Positions 1-12,227 of a stretch of DNA of 64,000 nucleotides are shown piece after piece; position 1 is the stretch's first letter, and every line of letters starts with the position of its first letter. The notes beneath the pieces were generated by a model. That model searched no databases and was not told the DNA's origin. It saw only the letters and a program-made list of their open reading frames with translations. Source of the DNA: Bombardia bombarda (taxonomy: Eukaryota > Ascomycota > Sordariomycetes > Sordariales > Lasiosphaeriaceae); the NCBI GenBank assembly GCA_030512295.1, contig JAULSR010000005.1, positions 2,170,001-2,234,000 on the forward strand, written 5' to 3'. The translations under genes were made by a program, and so were the position numbers.

Positions 1-367
1 AAGAATATGTCGGCCGAAATCTACGCCTTCCCGTCCGTACTGACGCTGTGCGCCTGTACCCCTCCGTTGCCAGAGGTTCTCCGTCTCTGGGACTTCCTTT
101 TCGCCTACGGTCCGCATCTTAACATTCTGTGTATTGTTGCGCAGCTCGTCATGATCCGTACTAAGATTATGGATTCGCCGAGGTAAGGCGCTCTGTTTTT
201 TTGCGGACACCAAGAATTCTAAGCTAATTGACTCTTTACTCAGTCCGAATAAACTGCTCAGGTCTTTCCCTGCGCTACAGGCCGACCAAATTAAGGCTGC
301 AACCTTGGCTATCATTAACAGAATCCCCGATGATGTCTATGCCGACATTGTTGCTCATGCCAAGTAA
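1..367 (+). CDS. BUB2: BUB2-like TBC-domain Rab/Ran-type GTPase-activating protein, 3' end
   Basis: Partial gene: the 5' part lies outside the window. Frame 1 reads a TBC-domain tail (YAFPSVLTLCACTPPLPEVL, then RLWDFLFAYGPHLNIL) up to a splice donor at 183. After a 61-nt intron (183-243, GTAAGG...CAG) it continues as SPNKLLRSFPALQADQIK and ends IPDDVYADIVAHAK before TAA at 365-367. The join restores a Ser codon. In this family the RLWDFLFAYG helix belongs to the TBC fold, and the short tail with DDVYADIVAHAK is like Bub2/Cdc16. Bub2 acts with Bfa1/Byr4 as GAP for the Tem1/Spg1 GTPase at the spindle pole body and restrains mitotic exit and septation. The family call comes from sequence memory of the C-terminus only; another small TBC protein is possible because the catalytic Arg/Gln fingers are not in view. 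Confidence 0.75.
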
Positions 368-2639
368 AACAGTCACATGTCCTGAGCTGTGGTTGTACTT
401 GCGTCCAGTTTGGCGGAAGCGCTAGAATATCGCCGAAAACCGACAACTCATTGGCAATGATAGCAAAGCAGAAATGCTACACGAGGCAGTGGCGCGCCTC
501 CAGCAAAGTCGCCATTTCCGGGCACAGTCTAGCAGCAAACAAACTGTACCGGGCGGGCTTCCAAGACAAGTAACACGGGTCTCTTGAAAGGCACCTGGTT
601 TTCCTTGGCTGGTATTGGCTTAAGCGAGTGAATGGCATGGAAACACCGCCCGCGTCTCCAAGAGGATAACACTTCCGGGAATCTTGACGCTCGGCATGTG
701 TGTCGTTTGCGGGTACTCATCATGGGCATAGTCTACTCTTGACACCCGCTTTACCCGCTGTTTCAGGAGTCTAAATGGCCCCCCAGCACTCACAGCCCAT
801 CCATATATGGACCTTAGCTGGGGCGGAAATCACGAAAGCTGCACCTAAAGAATTCAAGTCGCTCAAGTCGCCGACCTCCTTCCTCTCGCCTCCAAAAAAG
901 GAAGAAGATTGTCGAAGGTGATGAACGCCAAGACTTGGTGGGGCATGAGAGACGAAGGACTTGTTGCCAGACCAGTGTACGGTCACGTCAGGGCGGCTGG
1001 GGTTGGATGGACGGAGCAGCATTAAGGCATGACGACGCCAAGACAAGAGGAGGGAGGGTGGTGGTGAAAGGCGAATGTACTGATGTTGCTGCTGATAGTA
1101 AGAAATCCGTTCCAAGTACTAGCTTAGGAGGTGGAAAAGTATGTGGGTAGGTATTTAGCCGCAAACTTTTGGTTAATGGGGCCTGATTCTCGGGGTGACT
1201 CACCCATGACGATTATTGTTCAAACCGGATCGCATTGGTGTTTCCATGGTGGCAGCCGGGATTTGGAACCTGTTAGTTGCTAGGTTTGTTATCATTCGGC
1301 ATGAAATCCGGATGATTATATGACATTTGGGCCGTCGGGCGGCTGGTCATCAGTCGGTCATATTTACCTATGCACTGAGATACTATAGGTACCTGGGAGC
1401 GGGCGAGCGGACAGACGGGAACAGCGTCTGTAGAAAATAGATGAGAATAAGGTGTGTGTAGTACAGGGCTAGAAAGGGATGAGTTTGGGAGTGATGTTGG
1501 GGGAGAAATGCATGATACGAGAGACTAAAAAAGAACAAGAGACTTGGTCATACTGTCATCCCATGCGGAAGGGTGAGAAACCCACGAGGGAAGTATCTGC
1601 AACGTCATATCCTGACTTTGGGTATCTCGCCTGGGAATTACACCGTTCATTCGGTACTCTGACGCAAGGTACCCAAAGTACCGACCTAGCTTATAATTAA
1701 AGTACCAGGTAGATAATTACAAGTAACTAAGGTACTAGGTTGTGCATGGCGACGATCTGATGGCACATAGACGCAGCACACCCATGGACCGACCGCACAT
1801 GACATTAGCCGCACTGCATTGCATGCAGGCACACGTTATATCAACCTACCACGTTGTTATTGCCTGTCTCTTATCGTACCGTGGTATGTGTGGAACAGGG
1901 TTCCATCGCCTTACCCAGGATACTGTCTAGCAGTCCCATTCAATATATTCGTTCCTGCGTGCCATGTTTTGCCATTCAAGCCGCCCGCCCACCCACTTCT
2001 GCCTAGTCGAGCTGGGTACTCCACGTTGCATCAAAGGCAGGGCTGGCTGACTGGGTGGAGGGGATTCGAACTGTTCTGGTCTGATGTGAGTGACTGGTTG
2101 TCCGTTTGGGGTTATTAATGGAGGGAGAATCGGCTAGCTAGCCGTTTGTTATCTAGCATGTATGACGAGGCGGTGCGGTAGAGAGGAAGGGAGGAGACAG
2201 GCAATACAATGGCCAGTCCATATCATGTGCTATTCCTATATGTGTTATATTGCTCCTGGTCCATCCCGTCGTCCAGGCCTCCTCCGGAAGATAAAAAAAG
2301 ACAGCAAACAGGAAATACTTAACTGGAAATTCAAGGCTTTTTTTTCTCTTCTTTGATATCACCATACAAATGCCAGGGAATGTTTCACCACATCGCCTAT
2401 TAAGCCGATGAGTTTGTACGTTGTAAAACATTAATTCTCTCTCTCTCTGTGTTGCATCTACTGCTTTCTATGCTGTTGTTCTATCTATCTTCAACCTCTG
2501 AGCCCAATACAACCCACTGGCCAGATATAAACAAGGAGAATATTACTTTTACGATTAATTGCACACCGCTTTTACCACCCACTTCTAAATTGGAAGTTTC
2601 GCCTCATAAACCGGCAGCTAGTCGAGGATACACAAGTCA
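368..2639. other. Intergenic region, no supported gene
   Basis: Only short, mutually overlapping open frames with no recognisable protein. It holds a cluster of GGTAC/GTACC-containing words around 1630-1740 and a short CT run at about 2437-2448. It probably contains the 3' flank of the BUB2-like gene and the promoter of the secreted protein at 2640. Confidence 0.5.
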
Positions 2640-3746
2640 ATGGCAATGAAAACAACCAAAGCAAACATGCAGCAGTCCATCCCCTTAGCCCTATTAGCGA
2701 GCGGCCATGCGTTGATAGCTCGCGCATCGGAGGGGCTTCAAGAGATCCCGGGACATATTGCCAGGAGGCAGCAGCACTTCATGTCTTGTGAGGAGACATA
2801 TGGGAAAGGCTCAGTCCGTTGTGGTGGGGAGGTACGTCGCCTGTTGGAGATCCCCAACGAAACCTCAACTGCCCAAGCTCCCAATGTGTTCCACACCCCT
2901 TTCTAGTCTTAAACTCTTTTCTCATGGATATCAAGGTATGAGCTGACGACAGGACCACCCTTGTGATAGGGTAGCCCGTTTTGCTATAACCCATATATGG
3001 GCCAGGTGAGCTATCAGACCGTGTCCGTTGGTGTGCACCGATAAAATTTGCTTCTAACTTTGGGCGCCATTAAAGACATGTTGCAACACCGACAATGGAT
3101 ACTGTGACGAGGGCACATATTGTGCGCCGGTTGCTGGATGCGCAGATGTATGTTGGTCCCCTAAACACACGGATGTTCAAGAGCATCGATACAATTCTTC
3201 TCGGAGACATCGCCAAGATTGAGCTTGATGACATCGGTCAAATAGTTGCTGTCGCTGTCGACAAAGTTGGCAATGGAAGAGTTCAGGTCGTCAACTCAAG
3301 AAGGCGTCATCACATTCCCCCACCCGGAACCCGAGTGCTCTGTGACGTTATTGACCAAAGTATAGGGCGAGGACATATCCTTCTGTCTTAGCACCACTGG
3401 CTTTGAACTACCGGCAGAAAATATAACTGCGATAGACGCAATAGTATCAAATATTGGGATACCTGATGCGTCAATGACAGCAGATAATACCGGCCATGTA
3501 TCATTCGGCGCTGAGCTTCTCACTACATCTGGACCAGTACCCACAGCAACTGGCGCAGCATCTGCACCAACCATATCCGCAGATTTATATGACACAGCGC
3601 CGGTGTCAGGCAAAAGTACAGGCTCGGGTCCCACAGTGTTAAGTAGTTTGTACATCCAGGCATCCATTGCGAGGAAAGAACAATTGACCATGGTTTTGAT
3701 GATGGTTGGAATTGGCGCGGTCGCGTTGTTTATGTTTTCGTGCTAG
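2640..3746 (+). CDS. Small secreted cysteine-rich protein, probably GPI-anchored
   Basis: Four exons in one frame: 2640-2831, 2970-3005, 3076-3147 and 3366-3746, all joins phase 0, giving about 226 residues. The N-terminus is hydrophobic (PLALLASGHALIARA) and looks like a signal peptide; Met codons at 2646 and 2667 are alternative starts. The mature part has the pattern of a common fungal secreted family: CEETYGKGSVRCGGE, then FCYNPYMGQ, then TCCNTDNGYCDEGTYCAPVA, then GEDISFCLSTTGFELP. A Ser/Thr/Ala-rich stalk and a hydrophobic end (TMVLMMVGIGAVALFMFSC) follow, as in GPI-anchored wall or membrane proteins. No function is known to me for the family. The last intron (3148-3365, 218 nt) is much longer than the others, and the usual AGYCC motif is reduced to AGCAD at that junction, so this splice is the least certain part. 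Confidence 0.65.
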
Positions 3747-3952
3747 AGATGTATCAAAGGCTGACATCTGTGCGGTGGTCCTTGATCTCTTACTTCTGTA
3801 GGAACCTGCGATTGTGGATGGTTGCTGTTTTATAGACGCGATAGCAGTTGATGCCAGGGACAACGGATAATGATAATGCTACTGGAGCTAACCAGCCTCT
3901 GTTCGGCACAAAAGTCGTCGCCCACGCAGGCTGAAGTACAGGGGTCTCTCAC

Positions 3953-5470
3953 TCAGTACATTGGGCAACTATCCTGGGCACGTCGGAAGGCATTTGAGAA
4001 GAACGCCTGCATGGCGGAGTAGTGGAACAGAATGCCCCCAAGTACGGCGATGTGCCAGAGATTGTGGCTGCCGCCAACGTAATCAAACATTCCGGGGCAC
4101 CACCTCTCTGGGATCTTGCTGGCATAGACCACGGCGCCTACCATATAGACGGCGATGGACTTGATGATGGGCGAGTAAAATTCCCAGACGGATTCGGCGC
4201 CCCGTGTGTACGATATCTGCAAAATTGGCAGGAATCCCGTCGCTCCGAGGCCAACGTAGAAGGCGACTCTGGCCCAGGCCATGTGGGCTCCATTGAATCT
4301 CGGGTGCCATGGTAGTATAACGCCTCCGGCGCCTAGGACGGCGGTTGTGACCATGTAGACCCAGCGACTTGTCGGTTCGCAATAGAAGGCCGTGTATTCG
4401 GTGGTCATGATGGACGCTGCTATAAGCAATGAAATACCGGTGTAATCGACACAGGCAAACATGGAGACCAGGTTGACATCAGCAACTGAGTTCATGGTAT
4501 GCCAGATAACACTGCATCCCAGACATTGGCAGGCAGCGAAGAAGAAGGAGGCGGCGACAAAGATGTCTGTCTTTGTGCTTAGCGAGAAGTTGGCACTTGT
4601 AGGGTAGAAGTAGAAAGCTATAGCTAAAACAGCGATGAAGCCCAGGGCGTGGGACCAGATGTTGACGAGCTCGTTGGAGAAGCGGAAGGCAGACCGCACA
4701 CAAGCCAGCTTGGAGTCGGAGAAGCGATAGCCGCTGATGATGTGGGGGTTGACTCTCCACGGGGTCGGCAGATCCTCGTAGCGGAGGAGACCATGTTCCC
4801 TGGCGCGCGTAATTGCACGCTGGACATGATCCTCGAGGGTCTCGGCCGCTCGGATGGCGCCTTTGATTGCCTCATCGACAACTTCGCGCGCATGATCAAT
4901 ACTCTCGTCAACGACTCGGCGACCCTCGCCCATGAGGCTCTCAGCGGCGTTGGCTATTCCCTTTTCGCGCAGCTTCGTTGCCTGGGTCTCGAAGTCGACC
5001 AGCATGGCGTCGAGCAATTCGATGCCGACCTTTGCCTTCTCGTTCAGCGAGCCGGCGGCGGCCATGGCCTCGTGGTAGCCCGTCTCGAGCGTCTCCACCA
5101 TGACATGCAGTCGCCTGCGCCCGGCGCCCATGACCTCCTCGGAAACCTGGGAGCATCGTGTTTGAACGGCCTGCAGGGTGGACAGGGCTGCCGAAATGCT
5201 GGAGTCCAGACTGAGCTCGCCGTAGTTCTCCCAGTACTCTAGACGCTTCTCGAGATCGGAGAGGAAGAGGTCCATCTTGAGCAGCAGGGCCTCCTCCCCG
5301 TCCATAATCTGGTTGACGAACGACTTCCTCCTGGGGACAAATTGGGAGTGGCGGCGTTGGCGAGCGCCGGGCCGCTCCTGGACCTGGGCACCCGACGCCC
5401 GAACCTCGGAGGTGTTATTGTCATCGCACGGGGTAAAGGAGAAAGAAGTACCGCAAGCCATGTCGTCCAT
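3953..5470 (-). CDS. PAQR-family (adiponectin receptor / hemolysin III) seven-transmembrane protein
   Basis: Single-exon gene of 505 residues. Residues 1-225 are soluble and largely helical (Ala/Glu/Arg-rich, probable coiled coil). Residues 231-505 form the PAQR domain: LPTPWRVNPHIISGYR, then FSNELVNIWSHALGF with E267 and H274, VIWH (H324), D342 in the CVDYTG helix, and GGSHNLWHIAVLGG (H469, H473). H324, H469 and H473 match the zinc-binding histidines of the family. Yeast relatives (Izh proteins) act in zinc and sterol homeostasis and are linked to ceramidase-like activity of PAQRs; the exact role here is inferred only. The long N-terminal helical extension resembles Izh3-like fungal members. 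The start at 5470 is the first Met of the frame; Met4 is an alternative. Location is expected in the ER or plasma membrane. Confidence 0.9.
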   Translation of the reverse strand: MDDMACGTSFSFTPCDDNNTSEVRASGAQVQERPGARQRRHSQFVPRRKSFVNQIMDGEEALLLKMDLFLSDLEKRLEYWENYGELSLDSSISAALSTLQAVQTRCSQVSEEVMGAGRRRLHVMVETLETGYHEAMAAAGSLNEKAKVGIELLDAMLVDFETQATKLREKGIANAAESLMGEGRRVVDESIDHAREVVDEAIKGAIRAAETLEDHVQRAITRAREHGLLRYEDLPTPWRVNPHIISGYRFSDSKLACVRSAFRFSNELVNIWSHALGFIAVLAIAFYFYPTSANFSLSTKTDIFVAASFFFAACQCLGCSVIWHTMNSVADVNLVSMFACVDYTGISLLIAASIMTTEYTAFYCEPTSRWVYMVTTAVLGAGGVILPWHPRFNGAHMAWARVAFYVGLGATGFLPILQISYTRGAESVWEFYSPIIKSIAVYMVGAVVYASKIPERWCPGMFDYVGGSHNLWHIAVLGGILFHYSAMQAFFSNAFRRAQDSCPMY

Positions 5471-6722
5471 GACGGGCAGTGGGCAAGTGGCAAAAAAGGG
5501 GGTTTCTCAAGGTATCGTCAAGGCGTCAAGAAAAGAATGAATCTTGGGATTATGTAAAGGAGGGACGAAAAGAAATGTTGAGGATATAATAAGACGAGAC
5601 AAAAATTCCAATTTCCGCACGACCCGCGTCTGGCCTGGTCTCAGTGGTCTGGATCGGGATACGCCAACGCTGAAGCTGGAGCTGGAGCTGTGCTGGAGAG
5701 CTGGAGCTGGGGCCAGGGTTTGAGGCGAACAAAATGTCCAAAAGTCAAACAACAAATTTCCAACCAGATGGCAGTATTTGTCGTACGTACTGGAAATGTA
5801 GGTATCTGCAGTTTCCAGAAGGCATGGAGAGAGGGGTTTAAGTCTGTTTTGTCGTCCAGCGCAAACAAGACCTAACGAGCCCTGACAAACCGCCGACAAT
5901 GACGGACTCAGCGTGATTTGGGCGGGGCCCTTGGAGACCCTAGTCCCAGCAAAGTCTAAAGGAACTAAAGGAAAGGGGTTAGTCGGCAGCCCAGCCAATA
6001 GAAGGCGCCACAGCCCTGGATTGACCAATTGTGACGACGCAATAATACCCACCGCCCCGCCCCCCAGAGGCGACCAAGACACCGCCCTGAAGTTTCTGGC
6101 TTTTTGGGGCACCCCGCGGCCCATCGCCTTCGCTTGTGACGCTGTTTCCGCTGAGGTAAACCTTCGATTCGGACTCTCCCCCGACTCCTGGCTCCTGTCC
6201 AATCCTTCAATCCGAAAACAGGTTCCTGCGTTATTCTAGTGTATCGTGTAGTGTAGAGGAGATGACGGCTCATCCCGCCATGGCTTCCGAGCGGTTGACA
6301 GCAACGGTGGGTTTATCGGCTATATTTTCTGTGCTCACCGTGTGGTACCTGAACCGTCTGACGTAGCTGTTGACCGACTACTGACCGCCGACGCCTTATG
6401 TGCGTGCCCAAGCCCGTGCTCACGCCCGTGCTCGTGCCTGCATTTGCCATTTGCTGCCCGTTTGCATTTGCACTTGCGCTTGCAATCTGCAATTTTGGCG
6501 CGCCAGCCAGTAAACGTCCGACAAGAAAAGACCAAACCACAAATATCGCACGTGGTTACCCAACCCGCCTACGGCAGCGCGACGATATAACGAAACGCAC
6601 TGTGCGACCTAGCGCGACAGGCGACAGGCGACAGGCGACAGCGGACGGTGGACACCTCAGTGACAGCGACAGCGACAGCGACATCGACGTCCTTGCTGCA
6701 GCAGCAGCAGCTTTTCTGCCCA
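5471..6722. other. Divergent promoter region between the PAQR gene and the THOC5-family gene
   Basis: No gene supported. A 231-codon frame on the minus strand (5507-6202) has low-complexity composition and no recognisable domain, so it is more likely leader/promoter DNA of the PAQR gene. Near 6614-6641 the 7-mer GCGACAG occurs four times in tandem, followed by GACAGC repeats from about 6662, just upstream of the next start codon. Confidence 0.5.
6614..6641 (+). repeat. Tandem 7-mer repeat (GCGACAG x4) in the leader of the THOC5-family gene
   Basis: Four perfect head-to-tail copies of GCGACAG, read directly. A GACAGC hexamer run follows from about 6662. They lie 80-110 nt upstream of the ATG at 6723 and probably fall in the 5' untranslated region. 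Confidence 0.9.
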
Positions 6723-7497
6723 ATGGCTCTCGACGCCCACATCACCGACCCATCGCTCGCATCCGTCCTCGAGATATCCAGGGCCGCGTGCGAGCAGGCC
6801 TCGGCTGTGATTGACGTGGTCGCCCAGGCGAATGCCACTGCCGGAAGCGGGCCTTTGGGCGCCAGTGCCCAGACCGACCTGTCCAAACAGCTGAAGCTTC
6901 TCAACACGAACCTAGCACATCTGCGCGGCCTGCACCGTTCCGCCCACTTTCGCGCCCGCGAGATCAAGACCCAGACCGCAGAGGCCCGCCACAAGGTCGA
7001 CGTGCTACACCTGCAGCTGCAGAACCTCTACTACGAGCAGCGCCATCTCGAGGGCGAAATTTCGGCCTGCGAATCTTTCGAGTGTGTTTTCTCGGCCCCT
7101 TAGCAGTACAAGAGAGCTCATGACTGACCTTGATTCACCCACCCAGCCATACATATCAGCTCCTGCCACTCTTCCCGGTCGAAGACTTTCTGGCCTTGCA
7201 GCCTGAGCATGCTGACGACGACGAGAACGAGCTGATGATTGCCCGCATCAACCATGAGAGATCAGAGCGGGAGGCGCTGGAGTCGCAGCGGTTGGAACTG
7301 CAAAAGCGCAAGCAGAAGCTGATTGCCGACAACAAGAAGCGCCGCGACGATCTCGCGAATCTCGACAAGGATCTGGAGAAGTTTATTGACGTAAGCCTCA
7401 ACCGCCAGCCAGTACGTTGCGCTGATATCATATACCAGAACTAACGAGACTCTAGGTTGCGAAACCAATACAAAAGCTGTTTGAGAAGGTGGTCTAA
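6723..7497 (+). CDS. THOC5/FMIP-family THO complex subunit
   Basis: Three exons, 6723-7081, 7147-7390 and 7456-7497, giving about 214 residues. The joins restore SFDHTYQLLPLFPVEDF and then FIDVAKPIQKLFEKVV. The middle is strongly helical and charged: LKLLNTNLAHLRGLHRSAHF, KTQTAEARHKVDVLHLQLQN, then LYYEQRHLEGEISACES. The order (helix with NLYYEQRHLEGEI, then a Pro/Leu element with VEDFLAL, then coiled coil) is the hallmark of the Fms-interacting protein/Thoc5 family. THO couples transcription elongation to mRNA export in the nucleus, as part of TREX. The fungal protein is short compared with animal THOC5, as is usual. The start at 6723 (CCCAATGGCT) is preferred; the frame is also open upstream to 6648, but that stretch encodes Thr/Ser repeats from a tandem hexamer. 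Confidence 0.85.
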
Positions 7498-10400
7498 GGC
7501 GGCGAAGCATGATGTGCTTTATTTATACCCCGGTGCTGTGCCTCAGCATCCAAGAAATATCAAGCGTGGGCAGGATATATATTCTCCTGACAACCCTGAT
7601 CTCTTTCAGAGTCCATCATCGAAACATAACGGCCAAGGTGGGCCAGCAAGCTCAGTGACCGGAGAATGGAAGGAGACTTGCATTATGATGACATTAACCC
7701 CGCGATATTACACAGAAGAGCCAGACTAAGTTGTTCATCAAGGGAAACAATTGAGACACTGTGAGGACTCACATCATTGGGCCTCTCCTAGAAAGCCCCC
7801 GAGGTCTAAATCTAAGACAAGACATATATTGATTGTGTCAAAAGGCCGACCTAGAAGAGAACGGCTGGTTAGGGGTTGACGGTTCTTTTGATGAATAGGC
7901 ATACGGTTTATGCGATATTGCCTGATATGCAACCTGATAAGAAGCATAATCGCATTGGAAGGATGCAGAGTTCTGTATGCTGGTCGAGGCGAGGCGAGGC
8001 GGCCGGCCGCGCGAATGGGTGAATACACACACGCGCTACCTCGATGTAGTTATCTGAGATGCTCCTCGCGTCATGAGTGGTTTGCCGAACATCGGATAGC
8101 TACCGAGCATCGGATGTTTGCCGAAAGAATGTGAAATGTCGTATGCGCCATTCACTTGTTTTATGGAATGGTATACATGATAGGAATGAGAAATACAGGT
8201 ACGACTTAGTCCAATTGAGATACATGAGCTATGTTTAACCATACACAGCAACAGTACAGTCCCTCGCACGTGAATGTATTCTCGAACCCTACTGGATTTG
8301 GAAAGTCATGCTGTGTGTCTTTGTTCCTGAAGAATGAGGAGAGGGGATGTGAGGGGAAGGGGTCGAGAGGGTATGGCCACTTTACGCGGTGTCACGCTCT
8401 TGCAATTTCGCGTCTATCAAATACTCGGCGGTTCTTGTACACGATGTGCTGTGACGGTTACCCATCTCCCCACGTTCGTATGGCTAGCCAGTCATAGTGT
8501 AGATATTAGCTTGATATCACGGTAAACAGGGGGACCATCTTGAAGGGCAGGGACTACGAAACACGGCTTTCTTTTGTTGGTGACAAACACGCTTTTCTCT
8601 GAGCATCTCTGACCTGGAGGTGCGGATTAAGTTGGATTTGGGTTCTGGGGCGGCTGATGATGATCGCGGGGTGGTGTGGTTGGTGATATGCAGCCTATCC
8701 ACGTCGACCGGCTGTGTCGAAAAGGAAATGAGCTGTGGGGTAGCACATTGGATGCCCCAGAGTTGCTGCCCCTGGCGGCCGGTGTGTCTTGGGAATCCTG
8801 TCCTGGCCTATCCGGCTCGAGTCCGGGTCGCCCAGGGAAGCAGCCCGGACGATTACACAGTATAAAGGTACCTTATGTTTCAATTTTTTTTTTGAACATC
8901 CTTACTAACGCTGACTACCGTCGCACAATAATGATGATGAAAAGAAAAAGAAAGCTGGAGCTCACAGACCAAGCCGCCCCCTTTTTACAGTCAGTCGACT
9001 AGCTGGTTTTATATAGCTGTTGGATGCCTTTTTATCGAGGCGCACATTAACCTCAGACAGCGGTGCGGTCAGGGAGCAAAGGCACAGCAAGGCACAGCGG
9101 AACTTAGAGGGGGATGCAACGACCAAACAAAACGGGCGGGACGGCATGCAATACCCGTAACGCCCTACCTACCTAACAAACAAGCTCACAGCTTCCATCT
9201 TCCACTGCTCCAGTCAAACAGCAGCATCGTCCAGTCGCTGACCCGAGCACGAGCATCGGGCAACCACCCTCGGGTCGGTTCCGTCCTCAAGCGAAATGAC
9301 CTTTTTCTTTTTCTCTTCTCTAGGGATTGGGATGCACGAATCACAACCGCCGAGAAGGTGACAAAAAGGTCGGGCCAGCACTGCTGGCCAATCAGACCGT
9401 TTCGCTTCTTTTTTAAATTGGCAGAGATGTGCGCTAGGCTGTATCGAGGATGGCGGGCACGTTAGATTCTTTTAGCATGTGGATCGTGTGCAGCCCGTCC
9501 GCTGTCCCCCGTGGTCGTCGCTTTTCGCCCCAAATGGCATGCAGCTGGGCGGGAAGATATTTGACGCCCCGAGAGGCCTCAAAGAGTCTCGACCACAGAA
9601 GGCCTTTGATACTTCGTGGGGATCCTCGATTCTCTCAACAGAACAGCTGCTAGTGGGTGGTGTGGGCTGTATGAATATATCTACCTACCTGATAGGTACC
9701 GTACTCGAGAAGGTGCGGGGTGGGTCGCGTTGAGGACTTCGTCTTTCCTTATCGGCTTCTGCAACTGATGAAAGTCTGATAACACTCCAGTGTACCAATA
9801 CACTTCACCACATATTTTCGGACAGCCACCCTCAGCTAAAATATGCAAAGTACTGGTACTGATTACGGAGTGTATCTACCCGCGCAGTGCCTACCCATCT
9901 AGGTAGTAATCCGTACACTGGGGTGGTTGACGTGACGGTTGGCGGAACGAGTTGTCTTTGCGCGCCTTTCTTGGCCCCAAGGGCCCAAGGCCAGGCAGGT
10001 TGTTTGCTGCGGGCTGTGCCTATGTGCGATCTTGCAGCGCCACCCCTCGTTTTCGCCTAGCCTTGGCTGGTAAGCCTAGGTCGCAACTCGCAAGTTCGCA
10101 AGTTCGCGACAACAGTGGCACATGTAGTTGTAGGGTAATTCTTTATTCGGCCAATAACATGGCGGGCATCCTGCATGGAGTTGGAAAAAATCCAGCTGCC
10201 TGCTTGGACAGAAGCTCCCATCCCGGGCCATCATAATTTCCCTATAGTGGCATCGGCCCATCAGGTGGTCAGAGCTTCAAGAGCCGACCATCCACTACCT
10301 AGCGAGTGTGCATCCAACTCTACTAAATCGGGACTAAGCAGCAGCTAGCATTGACAAAGCCTTGCCTGACACATCTGCGTAGATACCGTATCTACTTACT

Positions 10401-12227
10401 TACCCCACGGCATGTTTTTGCAAAGGAGGCAGTGAGCCGATAGCTTCTCGCTGCTTGTCAGAGCCAACACAGCAGCGCACAAAGTGTCATGTTACGCGTA
10501 TGCACCTATACGCAAGTACCTTGATCGCTACTTATAGCCGGTTTTGAAACCGACGCAGGTCCACTTGACGTGGGGCACTGGCAATGCGGATCGTCAAGTA
10601 TCCATACTTATGCAAATAACGGTGAAAGTCTTGAGAGCATCTTGGCTGCTTGGCAACCCCACCAGGAAGGTATCCGCAATGCTTCAGACACAGGGTGGGG
10701 CCCCACAGCCACGAACTCCTGTTTTCTGTGCTGGACGTGACCAGTAACCACCTGGTAACCACAGAGCCCACCTCGCATCAGACTCGCGGAGTGATACAGA
10801 CAGTTGTCGCATCGTCACTCTTTCCCACATGTTCTGCGGCACGTTGGCCGTTCGATTTATTAGCGTTCTAAATGTGGTGTGCCGGAAATATGCAAGTTTT
10901 CGTGTGTAATGTACCGTATATAAAATACCTACCTACCTTGAGCTGGAGCGCAAGTACTTGGCTGGCCTTGACGAACACGCTACGCAGCACTGTATGGATA
11001 ACGACAGCTTTCCCTCCAGCCATGACACGACCGACATTTCATGTTGCGGTTCGTACTAAGTATTAGCTCCGTAAGTACCTATAGCCCCTGGGCAGTAACT
11101 TTCAGAGCTTTCAGATTCAGTACGGAAGAGATTGGTAGTGGTTGCCTTTCTATTTTGTTATTCAATAAAAGAACCAAACAAACCATCAAATCACAAAGCA
11201 AACCAATAAATCAAAACAATAAAGGTGCCATCTGCCATCAAAGTGTCACTTCTTGGCGTCCAAAAGAAGGACCCATGAAGCGAGGCGAAGGCAAATAGAA
11301 GGTGCTGGCAGTGGCAGCAGCACCGCGGAGCACGAACCATTTTCCTGCGATTTCCATGTGAAAGACGGGAGCTTCTGTTGACTCGAGTAGTCGCCAACAT
11401 TTTCCCTATTCAATTCGGCCATGGAGAGGCACAATCCATCTTTTCTCAGCAGGGCGAAAATTGAATAGAGTCGAACACGACAAATTTTGATAACTTGCGT
11501 CTTTGCCACTCATGGGATGGGCTGGTAAGAAGCTTTTTGAGAAACGGGAGATTCACACAGACTCTTCTGGACCGCAGCTTGAATTCGCGCGTGGGTGGGA
11601 CCACGGGAAATTTGTTGCCCAAAAGTGACAAGCGCGAAAAAAAAATCCTAGGACCCCAATCTCGCAGCTGTCGGTCCCTAAATGCTGGGTAGCGCAACCC
11701 CCAGTCGTAACCCTGCAAGTACAGCCCAGCTGCCTGTTCATTGCGAGTATCGGTGCAGTGCAAACTGACTTAGAGCGAGGACGCGTGCCAATCCCTCCCC
11801 CCCTTTTTTAGGTTCCCTTCCCTCCAAGTTTCATCGACAGCTACCTGGACATTCAGCACGTTCCCCCTTGTGCGCCTCTGCCGCCCTCGCTGTCTTTGCG
11901 GTTATCATTCGACCCTAATTTTTTCCTCTTTTCCTTCCCCTTTTCCTTCCCTCAGTCTCTCCTTCCAACCCTTCAGCCATTAATTGCGCCCGTGGGAAGT
12001 GCTGCGTCGAGTGCAATTCGACCGCGTCGTCCCTTTTATCCACGTCGCCCTCGCCCTCGCCCTCATCTCCACTCTCCCTCCCGTCTCTTGGGTTATCGCC
12101 TTTGCTGTCGCCGCCCTCTCGGTCAATTTTCGCCGGCGCCCTTCAGCCTCCCACGACTGCCACGCCCGACCTCCTCCCTTACCTCGTCTGTCCGCATATT
12201 GTCTTGTCTAACAACGCCGTCGCCAAA
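7498..12227. other. 4.7-kb intergenic region, no supported gene
   Basis: Both strands carry only short frames with no family signature. Composition changes along it: AT-richer around 7500-8600 and 11100-11260, then strongly pyrimidine-rich from about 11780 to 12220. The pyrimidine tract is typical of a fungal promoter/leader and probably serves the glycosyltransferase gene at 12228. Non-coding transcripts cannot be excluded from sequence alone. Confidence 0.5.

Noticed and set aside
5507..6202. 231-codon minus-strand open frame upstream of the PAQR gene
   Set aside because: No domain and leader-like composition; it lies exactly where the PAQR promoter should be and overlaps other random frames.
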